Source: Streptomyces tauricus
GTDB lineage: Bacteria; Actinomycetota; Actinomycetes; Streptomycetales; Streptomycetaceae
NCBI RefSeq assembly: GCF_014650955.1
Contig: NZ_BMVY01000001.1
Span: forward strand, 744,001 to 808,000
Reading direction: 5' to 3'
DNA: 64,000 nt
Part shown: positions 17,704 through 24,544 of the stretch, piece after piece
How positions within the stretch are numbered: position 1 is the stretch's first letter
Layout: every line of letters begins with the position of its first letter
Translations under genes and position numbers: made by a program
Notes under the pieces: model-generated
Seen by the model: only the letters and a program-made list of their open reading frames with translations
Told to the model about the DNA's origin: nothing
Databases searched by the model: none

Positions 17704-19275
17704 TCAGCTGCCGGAGATGGTCACGCCGGTCCAGTCGATGTGGGCCGGGTTCTTGGGCAGGTCCGAGATCGACTTGCTCTTGGCGATGAGGTTCGGCTGG
17801 GAGTAGGTGAACACCAGCGCCTTGCTTTCGAGGCCCGCCCGGGTCGCCGCCTGGAGCACCTTCGTGTAGTCGGGGGCGTCCAGCGGGGTCTCGCGCACCT
17901 TGGCGATGGCGGCCTCGAAACCGTCCGGCTCGTAGGGCGTGCTGAGGTTCAGCGGGCCGTTGGGGCCGAAGTGGGCGGTGAGGGTCTGCGCCGCGGAGTC
18001 ACGGCCGGTGGTCCCGTACAGCGAGAACGTCAGGTCCTTCGCGAAGAAGGGGGTGGCCCAGTTCTTGTCTATCTTGATGGTGACCTTGATGCCGACCTTG
18101 GCGAGCTGCGACTGGACGATCTCCGCCTGGGGGTCCTCCGCGGGGATGACCAGGTTCAGCTTGATGTCGCCGGACTTGTAGCCCGCCTCGGCGAGGAGCT
18201 TCTTCGACTTCGCCGGGTCGTAGGGGTAGGCGTTCTCCGACTCGGGGTCGTAGGCCTCGTACCCCTTGGGGAACGGCTGGTCGGTCACCTCGCCGTAGCC
18301 GAAGGTCAGCTTGTCGACGAACTCCTTGCGGTTGACCGCGTGGCGTACGGCGTCGACGACCCTGTCGTTGTCGAAGGGTGCCTTGTTGACGTTGAGGCTG
18401 AGGTTGGAGGCGTTGAAGCCCGGCTGTACGAAGACGTCCAGGCCGGCCTTCTTGGCGGCGGAGGCCTGACTCGGGTCCAGGTCGGCGAAGTTGTAGACGC
18501 CGGTCCGCAGGCCGGAGACGACGGTGGAGGCGTCGGGGGCGGAGGTCAGCTCGACGTTGTCGATGTGGATGTTCTTCGCGTCCCAGTAGTCCGGGTTCTT
18601 CTTCAGGAGCGCCTTGGTGCCCGGGATCACCTGGGTGACGACGAACGGGCCCGCGCCGACCGGGTTCTGGTCCAGCTTCTCGGGGTTCTTCGCTGCCTTG
18701 GGGCTGGCGATCTGCAGCACCCGCTGACCGAGCAACTGGGGTATCTGGTAGTCGACCTGGCTGAGGTGCAGGACCGCGTCAAGACCGTCGGCGTCCACCG
18801 ACTTGATGGAGGTCAAGTCACCGAAGAGCGCCGAGTTCTTCTGCTTCTGCGCCCGTTCGATGGCCGCCTTGACCGCGGCGGCGTCGACCGGCTCGCCGTC
18901 GCTGAACTTCAGGCCGGAGCGCAGATGGAAGGTGATCTGGTCACCCTTGTCGTTGTACTCCCAGCTCTTGGCGAGGTCGGGAACGGCCTTGCCGCTCTCG
19001 TCCGTACGGGTCAACGAGGCGTAGGCGAGGGCGAGTTCACGGAACTGCGCGCCGCTGCCTCCGACCACCGGGTCCCAGTGGGTCGGGAAGTACGAAGAGG
19101 TCCACTTCAGCGTGGACCCGCCGCTCGACGCGGCGGAGTCACCGCCGCAGGCGCTCAGGACGGGGGTGAGCACGGCGACGAAGGCGGTGCCGAGGGCTGC
19201 GGCCCGCAGGCGGCCTGCACCTCGGGACGTACGGCGGTCCGGTCCGGGGCGGTGGGTGATGAGGTGAGCGGGCAT
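17704..19275 (-). CDS. ABC transporter substrate-binding lipoprotein (SBP family 5, DppA/OppA-like)
   Basis: A 523-residue extracellular solute-binding protein of family 5 (peptides, nickel, opines, glutathione). The signal peptide ends in a lipobox, LSACGG, so it should be lipid-anchored outside the membrane. Typical motifs are YASLTRTDESGKAVPDLAKSW, FHLRSGLKFSDGEPVDA and RHAVNRKEFV. The ATG at 19275 has AGGAAG upstream; longer open frames upstream are low-complexity read-through. It is the first structural gene after the Cys leader peptide (about 450 bases of leader/attenuator between), so its expression is probably set by cysteine supply. The ligand is unknown; an organosulfur compound is favoured. 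Confidence 0.88.
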   Translation of the reverse strand: MPAHLITHRPGPDRRTSRGAGRLRAAALGTAFVAVLTPVLSACGGDSAASSGGSTLKWTSSYFPTHWDPVVGGSGAQFRELALAYASLTRTDESGKAVPDLAKSWEYNDKGDQITFHLRSGLKFSDGEPVDAAAVKAAIERAQKQKNSALFGDLTSIKSVDADGLDAVLHLSQVDYQIPQLLGQRVLQIASPKAAKNPEKLDQNPVGAGPFVVTQVIPGTKALLKKNPDYWDAKNIHIDNVELTSAPDASTVVSGLRTGVYNFADLDPSQASAAKKAGLDVFVQPGFNASNLSLNVNKAPFDNDRVVDAVRHAVNRKEFVDKLTFGYGEVTDQPFPKGYEAYDPESENAYPYDPAKSKKLLAEAGYKSGDIKLNLVIPAEDPQAEIVQSQLAKVGIKVTIKIDKNWATPFFAKDLTFSLYGTTGRDSAAQTLTAHFGPNGPLNLSTPYEPDGFEAAIAKVRETPLDAPDYTKVLQAATRAGLESKALVFTYSQPNLIAKSKSISDLPKNPAHIDWTGVTISGS

Positions 19276-19725
19276 CTCGTTCTTCCTGTGGCGGGCTCCG
19301 GCCGGGGCCGGGGCGGGAGGAGCAAGGCGAATGGGCCGGGCTGACGGAACAAGGCAGACGGGCCGAGCCGGCAGGCAGGGCAGACAGGCCGGCCTCGTCC
19401 CGCACGGAACGTCGACTCGGACCCGCACGGGCATGCCGGGGACAGCGCCGGCGTGCACCTGGGCATGCGGCGCTCAGGGCACGAGGCATTGAGGGCAGGA
19501 GGGAGTCGACGGGCTCGCGGGGAGGGCGGCCGGGGGTGTGGAAGGTGTACGCCGGGGCGCGGCGAAAGCGACCGCGGACGGAAGGCGCGAAGGGACGCCC
19601 GAACAGCGGGCGCGAACGGGGGGGCGCGAACAGAGGGCGCGGATGCGAGAGCGGCTCAGTCGAGCACTGGACGGCCAGTGCCGGAGGCGGCGGTCAGGCG
19701 TCCGCGGACCGGGGACGGCGAAGGG
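19276..19725 (-). promoter_or_regulatory. transcribed leader/attenuator region of the sulfur operon
   Basis: This 450-base stretch has no convincing gene. It separates the Cys leader peptide from the lipoprotein gene and is transcribed in the same direction. It contains a perfect hairpin GCACTGG-ACGG-CCAGTGC at 19664-19681, about 45 bases after the leader stop codon, the palindrome GTCCGCGGAC near 19700, and several (G)TTCGCGCCC repeats. Such alternating stems after a Cys-ending peptide fit a ribosome-stalling attenuator. The exact anti-terminator pairing was not computed. Confidence 0.55.
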
Positions 19726-19800
19726 TCAGCGACAGAGTGCGCTGCTGGTGCGCCGCAGGTCCACGTAGCGGCACACCACACCGGGGTGCGTCGTAAGCAT
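19726..19800 (-). CDS. Cys-type regulatory leader peptide (24 aa)
   Basis: A 24-codon reading frame from ATG 19800 to a TGA at 19728-19726, ending RYVDLRRTSSALCR. This C-terminus is the hallmark of the short Streptomyces leader peptides with VDLxRxSSAxCR that precede sulfur-assimilation operons. The Cys codon next to the end senses charged tRNA-Cys, and translation of it is thought to control a downstream attenuator. Another Cys (VVCRY) occurs mid-peptide. The ATG lies seven bases after a -10-like CAGGAT, so the message is probably leaderless; an ATG three codons upstream (19809) would overlap the -10. It stands directly before the ABC transporter/monooxygenase operon and gives the best evidence that the operon is for sulfur. 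Confidence 0.82.
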   Translation of the reverse strand: MLTTHPGVVCRYVDLRRTSSALCR

Positions 19801-19807
19801 GGTGCTC

Positions 19808-19855
19808 ATCCTGGGGGCTCCCGCAACCGACTGTCAATGGACACCAATTGGTGTC
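19808..19855 (-). promoter_or_regulatory. promoter and palindromic operator of the sulfur operon
   Basis: On the minus strand TTGACA (19837-19832) is followed after 18 bases by CAGGAT (19813-19808), then seven bases and the leader-peptide ATG. Two bases upstream of the -35 lies a perfect 16-bp palindrome GACACCAATTGGTGTC (19840-19855). The overlapping sequence CAATGGACACC (19835-19845) recurs exactly in the Rrf2/cupin intergenic region (21462-21472), which suggests one shared regulator, most simply the Rrf2 protein. The position next to the -35 is compatible with activation or repression. Confidence 0.7.
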
Positions 19856-19907
19856 TCATTGGGCGGGACGGCGTCCGTCGCAGATCACAGCTCCGGCCAC
19901 CATGAAC

Positions 19908-20879
19908 TCAGGGTGCGGCGGGGTGTGTCGCCGCCTCGTCGGGGTGCAGCCACAGGGGCCCGTTGGCCGTGTCCACCCGTACGGCACCCGGGGGCGGCCA
20001 GTGCCCCTCCGTCAGCAGCGCGCGCTCCGGATCGGTCAGGCTGCGGTAGCGCTCCAGCGCGTCCGCCGGAGTGAGCGGCGCGGGGGCTACCGCCGGCCCG
20101 GGACCCACTTCCTCGACGGCAGCCGCGTACGCCTCGTAGGGCCGCCAGCCGGGTACGACGCGGTACTCGCCCGCGGTCCGGACGAGCAAAGTCGGCAGCG
20201 CGTACCGGTGTCCGCCCTCGGCGGTCTCCTTGGCGGCGCCCGGATGCGGCGACCCGCCCCGCGCGGAGAGCACGTCGGCCACCGGACGGCGGGCCTCCAG
20301 CCGGTCGGCGCGCACCTGCTCCAGCACCGCTCCGGAGGCGGCGTCGACCGCGAGCCGCCGCGGATCCAGGTCCGGTACGCCCCGGACCGCGGCCAACGCC
20401 AACTCGGTGGTGTCCGCGGGTTCGCCGAGCACGAAGACGCTCTCCCGCAGCCGCCGCAGCACCCGTTCGGCCACCTCCGGGCCCTGCGGTTCGGCGGCTT
20501 TGGCGACGAGCGAGGCGGGCCAGGAGTCGGCCGGCATACGGCTGAGCCGCACGGCGCGCGGGGCCCGGGTGTGCGAGCTGATCTCCTCGACGTAGCGCGC
20601 GTACCAGGCCCTCTCCGCCGCCGGGTCGGGCGGCGGATCGTCGTCGTGATCGAAGAGGATCGCGTACGCCCTCCGCCAGCGCACCCGGCCGGCCAGCGCC
20701 GCCCGCAACGCGCGGAAGACGGGCTCGGATCCCCAGGCCCAGGGGCACAACGGGTCGGTGTACTCGACGACTTCGACCGCTGCCGGGCCCGGTGCCGAGG
20801 CGGGTAGCCATGCGCGTACCGAGGCGGGTACCGAGGCCGAGATCGGTACCGGTTCCGGTGACGGTGGCGCGCCTGTCAC
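19908..20879 (-). CDS. DsbA-like thioredoxin-fold protein (FrnE/HCCA-isomerase related)
   Basis: A 323-residue protein. After a Ser/Pro/Ala-rich N-terminal extension it has a DsbA-fold motif VEVVEYTDPLCPWAWGSEPVF, in which the catalytic CxxC is reduced to a single Cys (CPWA). Pieces typical of DsbA-like proteins follow (YALPTLLVRTAGEYRVVPGWRPYE near residue 230). There is no signal peptide, so it is cytoplasmic. With one Cys it cannot cycle a disulfide, but could act through a mixed disulfide or bind glutathione or another thiol. The GTG at 20879 overlaps the stop of the Rrf2 gene by four bases and has GAGAGG upstream, so the two are coupled. Its place before the sulfur operon suggests a thiol-linked role. 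Confidence 0.75.
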   Translation of the reverse strand: MTGAPPSPEPVPISASVPASVRAWLPASAPGPAAVEVVEYTDPLCPWAWGSEPVFRALRAALAGRVRWRRAYAILFDHDDDPPPDPAAERAWYARYVEEISSHTRAPRAVRLSRMPADSWPASLVAKAAEPQGPEVAERVLRRLRESVFVLGEPADTTELALAAVRGVPDLDPRRLAVDAASGAVLEQVRADRLEARRPVADVLSARGGSPHPGAAKETAEGGHRYALPTLLVRTAGEYRVVPGWRPYEAYAAAVEEVGPGPAVAPAPLTPADALERYRSLTDPERALLTEGHWPPPGAVRVDTANGPLWLHPDEAATHPAAP

Positions 20880-21373
20880 GCGGCGCCTCTCCCGGCAAAC
20901 CGTTCCGTGGCCCCCACGGTTCTCGTGGCTCCCGTCGCTCCCGTCGCTGTCGTGGCTCCCGTGGCTCCCGTGGCTCCCGTGGTGAGCAGCGAGGTCAGAG
21001 TCACCCCGCCCAGGACCGCCGCGGCACCCGCCTCGACCTCTCGCCACACATCGGGCAGCCCGGTCGCGGGGCCCGGGTAGTCGAGGCCCGCCAGCGGCTC
21101 GCCGCGCAGGGTGATCAACTCACCGTCCACGGCACGCGTGACGTCCAGCAGGGTGATGTCCTCGGCGGGTCTGCCGAGCCAGTAACCGCCCTCGCAGCCG
21201 CGCTGGCTGCGCACCAGGCCGGCTCTGCGCAGTTCACCCACCACGGACTTCAGGAAGCGGAACGGGATCTCCTGCGAGGAGGCGATGGCTTCACAGGTGA
21301 GCGGACGGGAAGGTTCGCGGGCGAGCTCCAGCAGCGCCCTCATGGCGTAGTCCGCCTTCGCGGAAATATGCAT
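20876..21373 (-). CDS. Rrf2 family transcriptional regulator
   Basis: A 165-residue Rrf2 protein beginning MHISAKADYAMRALLELA, with the family winged-helix and dimer helix. It has only one Cys (SQRGCEGGYWLGRP), whereas Fe-S members such as IscR/NsrR have three, so it resembles cluster-free members such as the cysteine regulator CymR. The C-terminal 35 residues are a Thr/Gly/Ala low-complexity tail encoded by 9-base tandem repeats (GGCTCCCGT-like units, 20927-20982), probably not part of the fold. It overlaps the DsbA-like gene and stands upstream of the sulfur operon on the same strand. It is a candidate regulator of that operon and of the divergent cupin gene. Confidence 0.85.
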   Translation of the reverse strand: MHISAKADYAMRALLELAREPSRPLTCEAIASSQEIPFRFLKSVVGELRRAGLVRSQRGCEGGYWLGRPAEDITLLDVTRAVDGELITLRGEPLAGLDYPGPATGLPDVWREVEAGAAAVLGGVTLTSLLTTGATGATGATTATGATGATRTVGATERFAGRGAA

Positions 21374-21429
21374 GCGCACATCATGCCTGAGGAGTGGGTC
21401 GGCAGGCGGGGCTTCGGCGGCTTGTTTCC

Positions 21430-21504
21430 AACATTGCGGGAACATTGCCGCAGGTGAAAGGCAATGGACACCTCTTGACATCCTTTTCGGGGCCGCTCTA
21501 GCGT
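21430..21504. promoter_or_regulatory. Rrf2/cupin intergenic operator and cupin promoter
   Basis: For the plus strand, TTGACA (21475-21480) and TAGCGT (21499-21504) are spaced by 18 bases. The cupin ATG follows seven bases later, so its transcript is probably leaderless. Upstream are a direct repeat AACATTGC (21430 and 21441), an inverted repeat ATTGCC-N10-GGCAAT (21444-21465) and the 11-mer CAATGGACACC (21462-21472), which also occurs in the sulfur-operon promoter. These are good candidates for autoregulatory Rrf2 sites. Confidence 0.65.
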
Positions 21505-21511
21505 CGCCGCC

Positions 21512-22042
21512 ATGAGCGAGCCGCTGACGACCCCCGGTGAGGGTTTCCACCCGCACCTCCACGACACACCGGACCCGGACCACCCGACCGCACCCCTGCG
21601 CGGCCGTCTGCACCACATCCGCGCCGGCGCCCTGGACGGCGACACCGCGCAGAGCGGTGGCATGCGCAGGTTCGCGGCTGTCAGCGGGAAGACGGTCGGC
21701 TCCGAGAAGCTGTGGATGGGCCAGACACATGTGGCCCCGTCGACGGCTTCCTCCGACCACCATCACGGTGAGTCCGAGACCGCCATCTATGTGGTGAGCG
21801 GGCACCCCGAGTTCGTCTTCATCGACGACTCGGGCGAAGGCGACGGCGACGGCGAGGAGCCGAAGGAGGTACGGCTGCGGACCTCCCCCGGCGACTACAT
21901 CTTCGTACCGCCGTTCGTCCCGCACCGGGAGGAGAACCCGGACCCGGACGACGAGGCGGTGGTCGTCATCGCCCGCAGCACGCAGGAGGCGATCGTGGTC
22001 AACCTCCCCCAGCTGTACGCGCTTTCGCCGGACGAGTCCTGA
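21512..22042 (+). CDS. cupin domain protein
   Basis: A 176-residue single-domain cupin. The first cupin motif contains the metal-binding histidines (SDHHHGESETAIYVVSG) and the second is SPGDYIFVPPFVPHREENP; both are complete, so the protein should bind a divalent metal. An acidic loop (GEGDGDGEEPK) separates them. It has no signal peptide. It is divergent from the Rrf2 regulator gene and shares its control region. Cupins in such settings include cysteine-dioxygenase-like and sensor proteins; the true reaction cannot be read here. No ribosome site is visible and the ATG is seven bases from a -10, so a leaderless start is likely. Confidence 0.82.
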   Translation: MSEPLTTPGEGFHPHLHDTPDPDHPTAPLRGRLHHIRAGALDGDTAQSGGMRRFAAVSGKTVGSEKLWMGQTHVAPSTASSDHHHGESETAIYVVSGHPEFVFIDDSGEGDGDGEEPKEVRLRTSPGDYIFVPPFVPHREENPDPDDEAVVVIARSTQEAIVVNLPQLYALSPDES

Positions 22043-22074
22043 CGCACCGAGTGGCCCAGGGCCTTCGGTGCGTC
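22041..22074. terminator. bidirectional terminator between convergent genes
   Basis: A perfect 10-bp stem GACGCACCGA (22041-22050) pairs with its complement at 22065-22074. Inside it GGCCC/GGGCC can also pair, giving a long hairpin. It sits exactly between the stop codons of the cupin gene (plus) and the ankyrin gene (minus). Confidence 0.8.
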
Positions 22075-22507
22075 AGCTGACAGCTGGGCCGGGCGGCTGG
22101 GCGCCCGCGGCGAGAAGCACGTCGATCGTCTCCGGGTGGGGCCCGGCCATCGCCCACTCCAGCGGGGAGCGACCCGTGCCATGGTCCTCGCGGAGCCGGG
22201 GATCGGCGCCGTGCGCCAGAAGTGCGCGAACCGTCTCTACGTGTCCCCAGCAAGCGGCCCCGCACAGGGGTGTGCCTTCCGCGCCGCGCCCGCTCTCGGT
22301 GTCGGGCCGGGCCCCGGCCGCGAGCAGGCGAAGCACATGGTCGGTGGCGCCATGGACCGAGGCGGCGTAAAGGGGCCTGGTCCCTTCGGAGTTGGCCGCC
22401 TCGGGGTCGGCACCGGCTCGCAGGAGTGCGTCGATCTCGCCGCTGTCGCCGAAGGTCGCCGCGTTGATGAGCCGCTGGGACAGTTTCTTCTGCCGACGCC
22501 TGTTCAC
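22073..22507 (-). CDS. ankyrin repeat protein
   Basis: A 144-residue protein with about three to four ankyrin repeats (GDSGEIDALLRAGADPEAANSEGTRP, GATDHVLRLLAAGARPD, GHVETVRALLAHGADP, HPETIDVLLAAGA; only short parts are quoted in order). It has a basic N-terminus (NRRRQKKLSQRL). No catalytic domain or signal peptide is present, so it is a cytoplasmic protein-binding scaffold. The GTG start overlaps the stop of the upstream crystallin-J1-like gene by four bases, which makes a two-gene operon and suggests that the two proteins work together. Confidence 0.85.
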   Translation of the reverse strand: MNRRRQKKLSQRLINAATFGDSGEIDALLRAGADPEAANSEGTRPLYAASVHGATDHVLRLLAAGARPDTESGRGAEGTPLCGAACWGHVETVRALLAHGADPRLREDHGTGRSPLEWAMAGPHPETIDVLLAAGAQPPGPAVS

Positions 22508-22911
22508 AGTGCCCCCGAAGCCGGAGTCGAAGCCGGAGCCGCGGGCGTCTCTCCGGCCGCGTGGAACTCATGCACCACCTGGATCCCGCCGACGATGTGC
22601 GCGTTGAACTCGTCGAGCTCCTCGGCCGGTACCCACAGCTCCAGGATCGTCCGCCCGCCCGCCTGTCGGACCGGGTACCTGCGTACGAAGTCGGAGTCGA
22701 CGTCAAACCTGGTGACGAAGCCGGCGCCGTCGTGCTTGACGTTCCAGTCCCGCGCGATCCTGACGGCGTAGTCCTCGTTGAGGACCGGGTAGAAGATCGG
22801 CTGCTCGGGAAGCCGGGGCGGCCAGGCACGCCAGTCCAGCGCACGGACCAGCTCCAGCTCCTTGGGGCCGGTGGGGCGCCACAGGGTCGTCGTCGCTCGG
22901 GGGCTGGTCAC
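22504..22911 (-). CDS. conserved protein, annotated elsewhere as ADP-ribosylation/crystallin J1-like
   Basis: A 135-residue soluble protein starting with GTG at 22911 (GAGAG eight bases upstream), beginning TSPRATTTLWRPTGPKELEL. It has a Trp/Pro-rich core (DWRAWPPRLPEQPIFYPVLNE) and a C-terminal half LELWVPAEELDEFNAHIVGGI. I recall this type from Streptomyces under the name ADP-ribosylation/crystallin J1, but it lacks the Asp clusters of ADP-ribosylglycohydrolases, so that name does not prove activity. It is coupled to the ankyrin gene by a GTGA overlap. A genuine ADP-ribosylglycohydrolase lies 5 kb away. Function unknown. Confidence 0.7.
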   Translation of the reverse strand: MTSPRATTTLWRPTGPKELELVRALDWRAWPPRLPEQPIFYPVLNEDYAVRIARDWNVKHDGAGFVTRFDVDSDFVRRYPVRQAGGRTILELWVPAEELDEFNAHIVGGIQVVHEFHAAGETPAAPASTPASGAL

Positions 22912-23079
22912 TGGAATCACTCTCTGGACGAGGGAGGGCCGGGCAACGGCTGCCGCGGCCTGCCGGGAGCCCGACGGTATCGGCAGCTCCGGCGCACGGC
23001 CAGCGGGTTTCCGAGCGGCCTCCACCAGGCACCGCGTCGTGCCGCCGACGATGGAATCGGTGAACCGCCGGAGAACGCG

Positions 23080-23111
23080 AGAGGGCCCGGACCTCACGGT
23101 CCGGACCCTCT
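23080..23111 (-). terminator. strong hairpin after the initiator tRNA
   Basis: A 14-base-pair stem with one mismatch: AGAGGGCCCGGACC at 23080-23093 pairs with 23098-23111 around a TCAC loop. It lies seven bases beyond the 3' end of the tRNA on the minus strand and is the probable tRNA terminator. Confidence 0.8.
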
Positions 23112-23118
23112 TCGACAG

Positions 23119-23192
23119 TAGCGGGGACAGGATTTGAACCTGCGACCTCTGGGTTATGAGCCCAGCGAGCTACCGAGCTGCTCCACCCCGCG
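23119..23192 (-). tRNA. initiator tRNA-fMet (CAT)
   Basis: A 74-base cloverleaf read on the minus strand from CGCGGGGTGGAGCAG. The anticodon arm CTGGG-CTCATAA-CCCAG has anticodon CAT, and the T arm contains GGTTCAAATCC. Two features mark it as the initiator: three consecutive G:C pairs in the anticodon stem, and an unpaired first position (C1 opposite U72). CCA is not encoded. No coding gene shares its transcript. Confidence 0.93.
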
Positions 23193-23888
23193 TCGACATC
23201 GCCTACCATACGCCATCATCGAGGGCCTCGATGACCACCCACCGCGACCACGGGGCCTCCGGGCGGCCCCCGCGCCACCTCCGTGCGGCCTCCGTGCGGC
23301 CTCCCTGTGGCGCATCCGCGCTGTGCGAGGGGCCGTCGCAGCGCCCGGGTGAGCTGTGAATCGGCCGGGAACGCGGGTAGTTGAAGAGCGCACCCGGTAA
23401 CGCGGGGTGTGGCGGCCGCCGTCTTCTGTCTGCGACGACGGCGGCCGCCTGCGTGAGGACTCGCGTCGTCCCCTGACGCGAGAGCCTCGCGCGGGATCGT
23501 CCTCGCGGCACTCGGGGCGCGCGGGAGTACGCCCCGACTCGAAAAGCCGGGAGGACGAGGGACCGGGGTCCGCGCAGAGCATCGCGGGATGCGGACTCCG
23601 GTTTCCCGTGTGGCGTGGTGGTCTCTCGGGCCCGGGGACTGGGGGCCGCCTGCTGGGGCCCGCCGCGGCGGGCCGCCCGGCTGCCCGTGCGGGAGCCGAT
23701 GTCTCTGTCCGAGATCTTAGAACGTCGCTGGTACGAGGCAAGAACGCGTTTCGGCCCCGACGGGCGGGACGTGCCGGATCGTATGGGGTCGGACGCACCC
23801 CGGGCCCACCACTGTGACCCCACCACCGATAATCGCCGCATGGTGACCCCGCGAAGCACGGGCACCGCGATCGGAAGGAAGGCGGGCC
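23193..23888. other. 696-base intergenic region with stable hairpins, no gene seen
   Basis: No reading frame here looks like a real gene; the long minus-strand frame is a shadow of the downstream hydrolase. It contains a 9-bp palindrome (TCATCGAGG/CCTCGATGA, 23216-23234) upstream of the tRNA and short CCTCCGTGCGG repeats near 23280. A perfect 13-bp inverted repeat (23411-23423 with 23437-23449) is followed after 10 bases by an 8-bp one, CTCGCGTC/GACGCGAG (23460-23482). The paired hairpins could be terminators or part of a structured RNA. I recognise no RNase P, tmRNA, SRP or 6S RNA. Confidence 0.5.
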
Positions 23889-24443
23889 ATGGTCTCGTAC
23901 GTCATCATCCCCGGGATCGACGGTTCGGACGAGCGGCACTGGCAGAGCTTGTGGGAGAAGCGGTGGGGCGGCTCGGCTGTCCGTATCGCGCCGGCCTCGT
24001 GGAGCAGGCCCGAGCTGTCGGACTGGGTCGACGCGGTCCAGACCGCCTACGAGTCCGTCGCGCGGCACGACAGCCAGGTCGTACTGGTGGCGCACAGCCT
24101 CGGCTGCTGGACGGCCGCGGAGTGGCTGGACCGTGTGCGGCCCACCGGGGTCGCGGCCTTCCTGGTCGCTCCTCCGAACACCCGGGCCACATCGTTCCCT
24201 GGCCGGGCGGCGGCCTCGTTCGTGGACGTGACCGCTCGCCCGCTGCCGTGCCGCAGTCTGCTGGTGGCCGGCGACGACGACCCGTACTGCGATCCGGCGG
24301 CGTCCGCCGCGTTCGCGCGCGACTGGCAGGCAGAACCGCATCTCGTCGAGAACTGCGGTCACATCAACTCGGACAGCGGTCTCGGCGACTGGCCGGTGGG
24401 ACAGGAGCTCCTGCGCACGCTCGTCGACCGGCCGAACGCGTAG
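23889..24443 (+). CDS. RBBP9/YdeN family alpha/beta hydrolase
   Basis: A 184-residue small serine hydrolase of the RBBP9/YdeN family. It has the N-terminal YVIIPGIDGSDERHWQSLWE, the nucleophile elbow LVAHSLGCWTA (Ser), the acid loop LLVAGDDDPYCD and the His region ENCGHINSDSGLGDWP. Length and motif order match the family. GGAAGG lies upstream of the ATG. It is followed by the isochorismatase-family gene on the same strand (101-base gap). Substrates of bacterial family members are generally unknown; it is cytoplasmic. Confidence 0.88.
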   Translation: MVSYVIIPGIDGSDERHWQSLWEKRWGGSAVRIAPASWSRPELSDWVDAVQTAYESVARHDSQVVLVAHSLGCWTAAEWLDRVRPTGVAAFLVAPPNTRATSFPGRAAASFVDVTARPLPCRSLLVAGDDDPYCDPAASAAFARDWQAEPHLVENCGHINSDSGLGDWPVGQELLRTLVDRPNA

Positions 24444-24544
24444 GCCGTGGCCCGTGCCGGGTCTCCGACCACTGACCGGATCGGTCCGCTTCGGGACCCG
24501 ATGCGGTGTGTCGTGGCGCCCCACGTGTGACACAGACTCTGGGC

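Noticed and set aside
20876..21373. Rrf2 protein as an Fe-S sensor
   Set aside because: Only one Cys is present; three are required for IscR/NsrR-type cluster binding.
22504..22911. ADP-ribosylglycohydrolase activity for the J1-like protein
   Set aside because: It lacks the Asp/Thr metal motifs that are clear in the true family member at 27413-28822.
23193..23888. Housekeeping RNA (RNase P, tmRNA, SRP or 6S) in the gap
   Set aside because: None of the conserved core sequences of these RNAs is visible; only simple hairpins remain.
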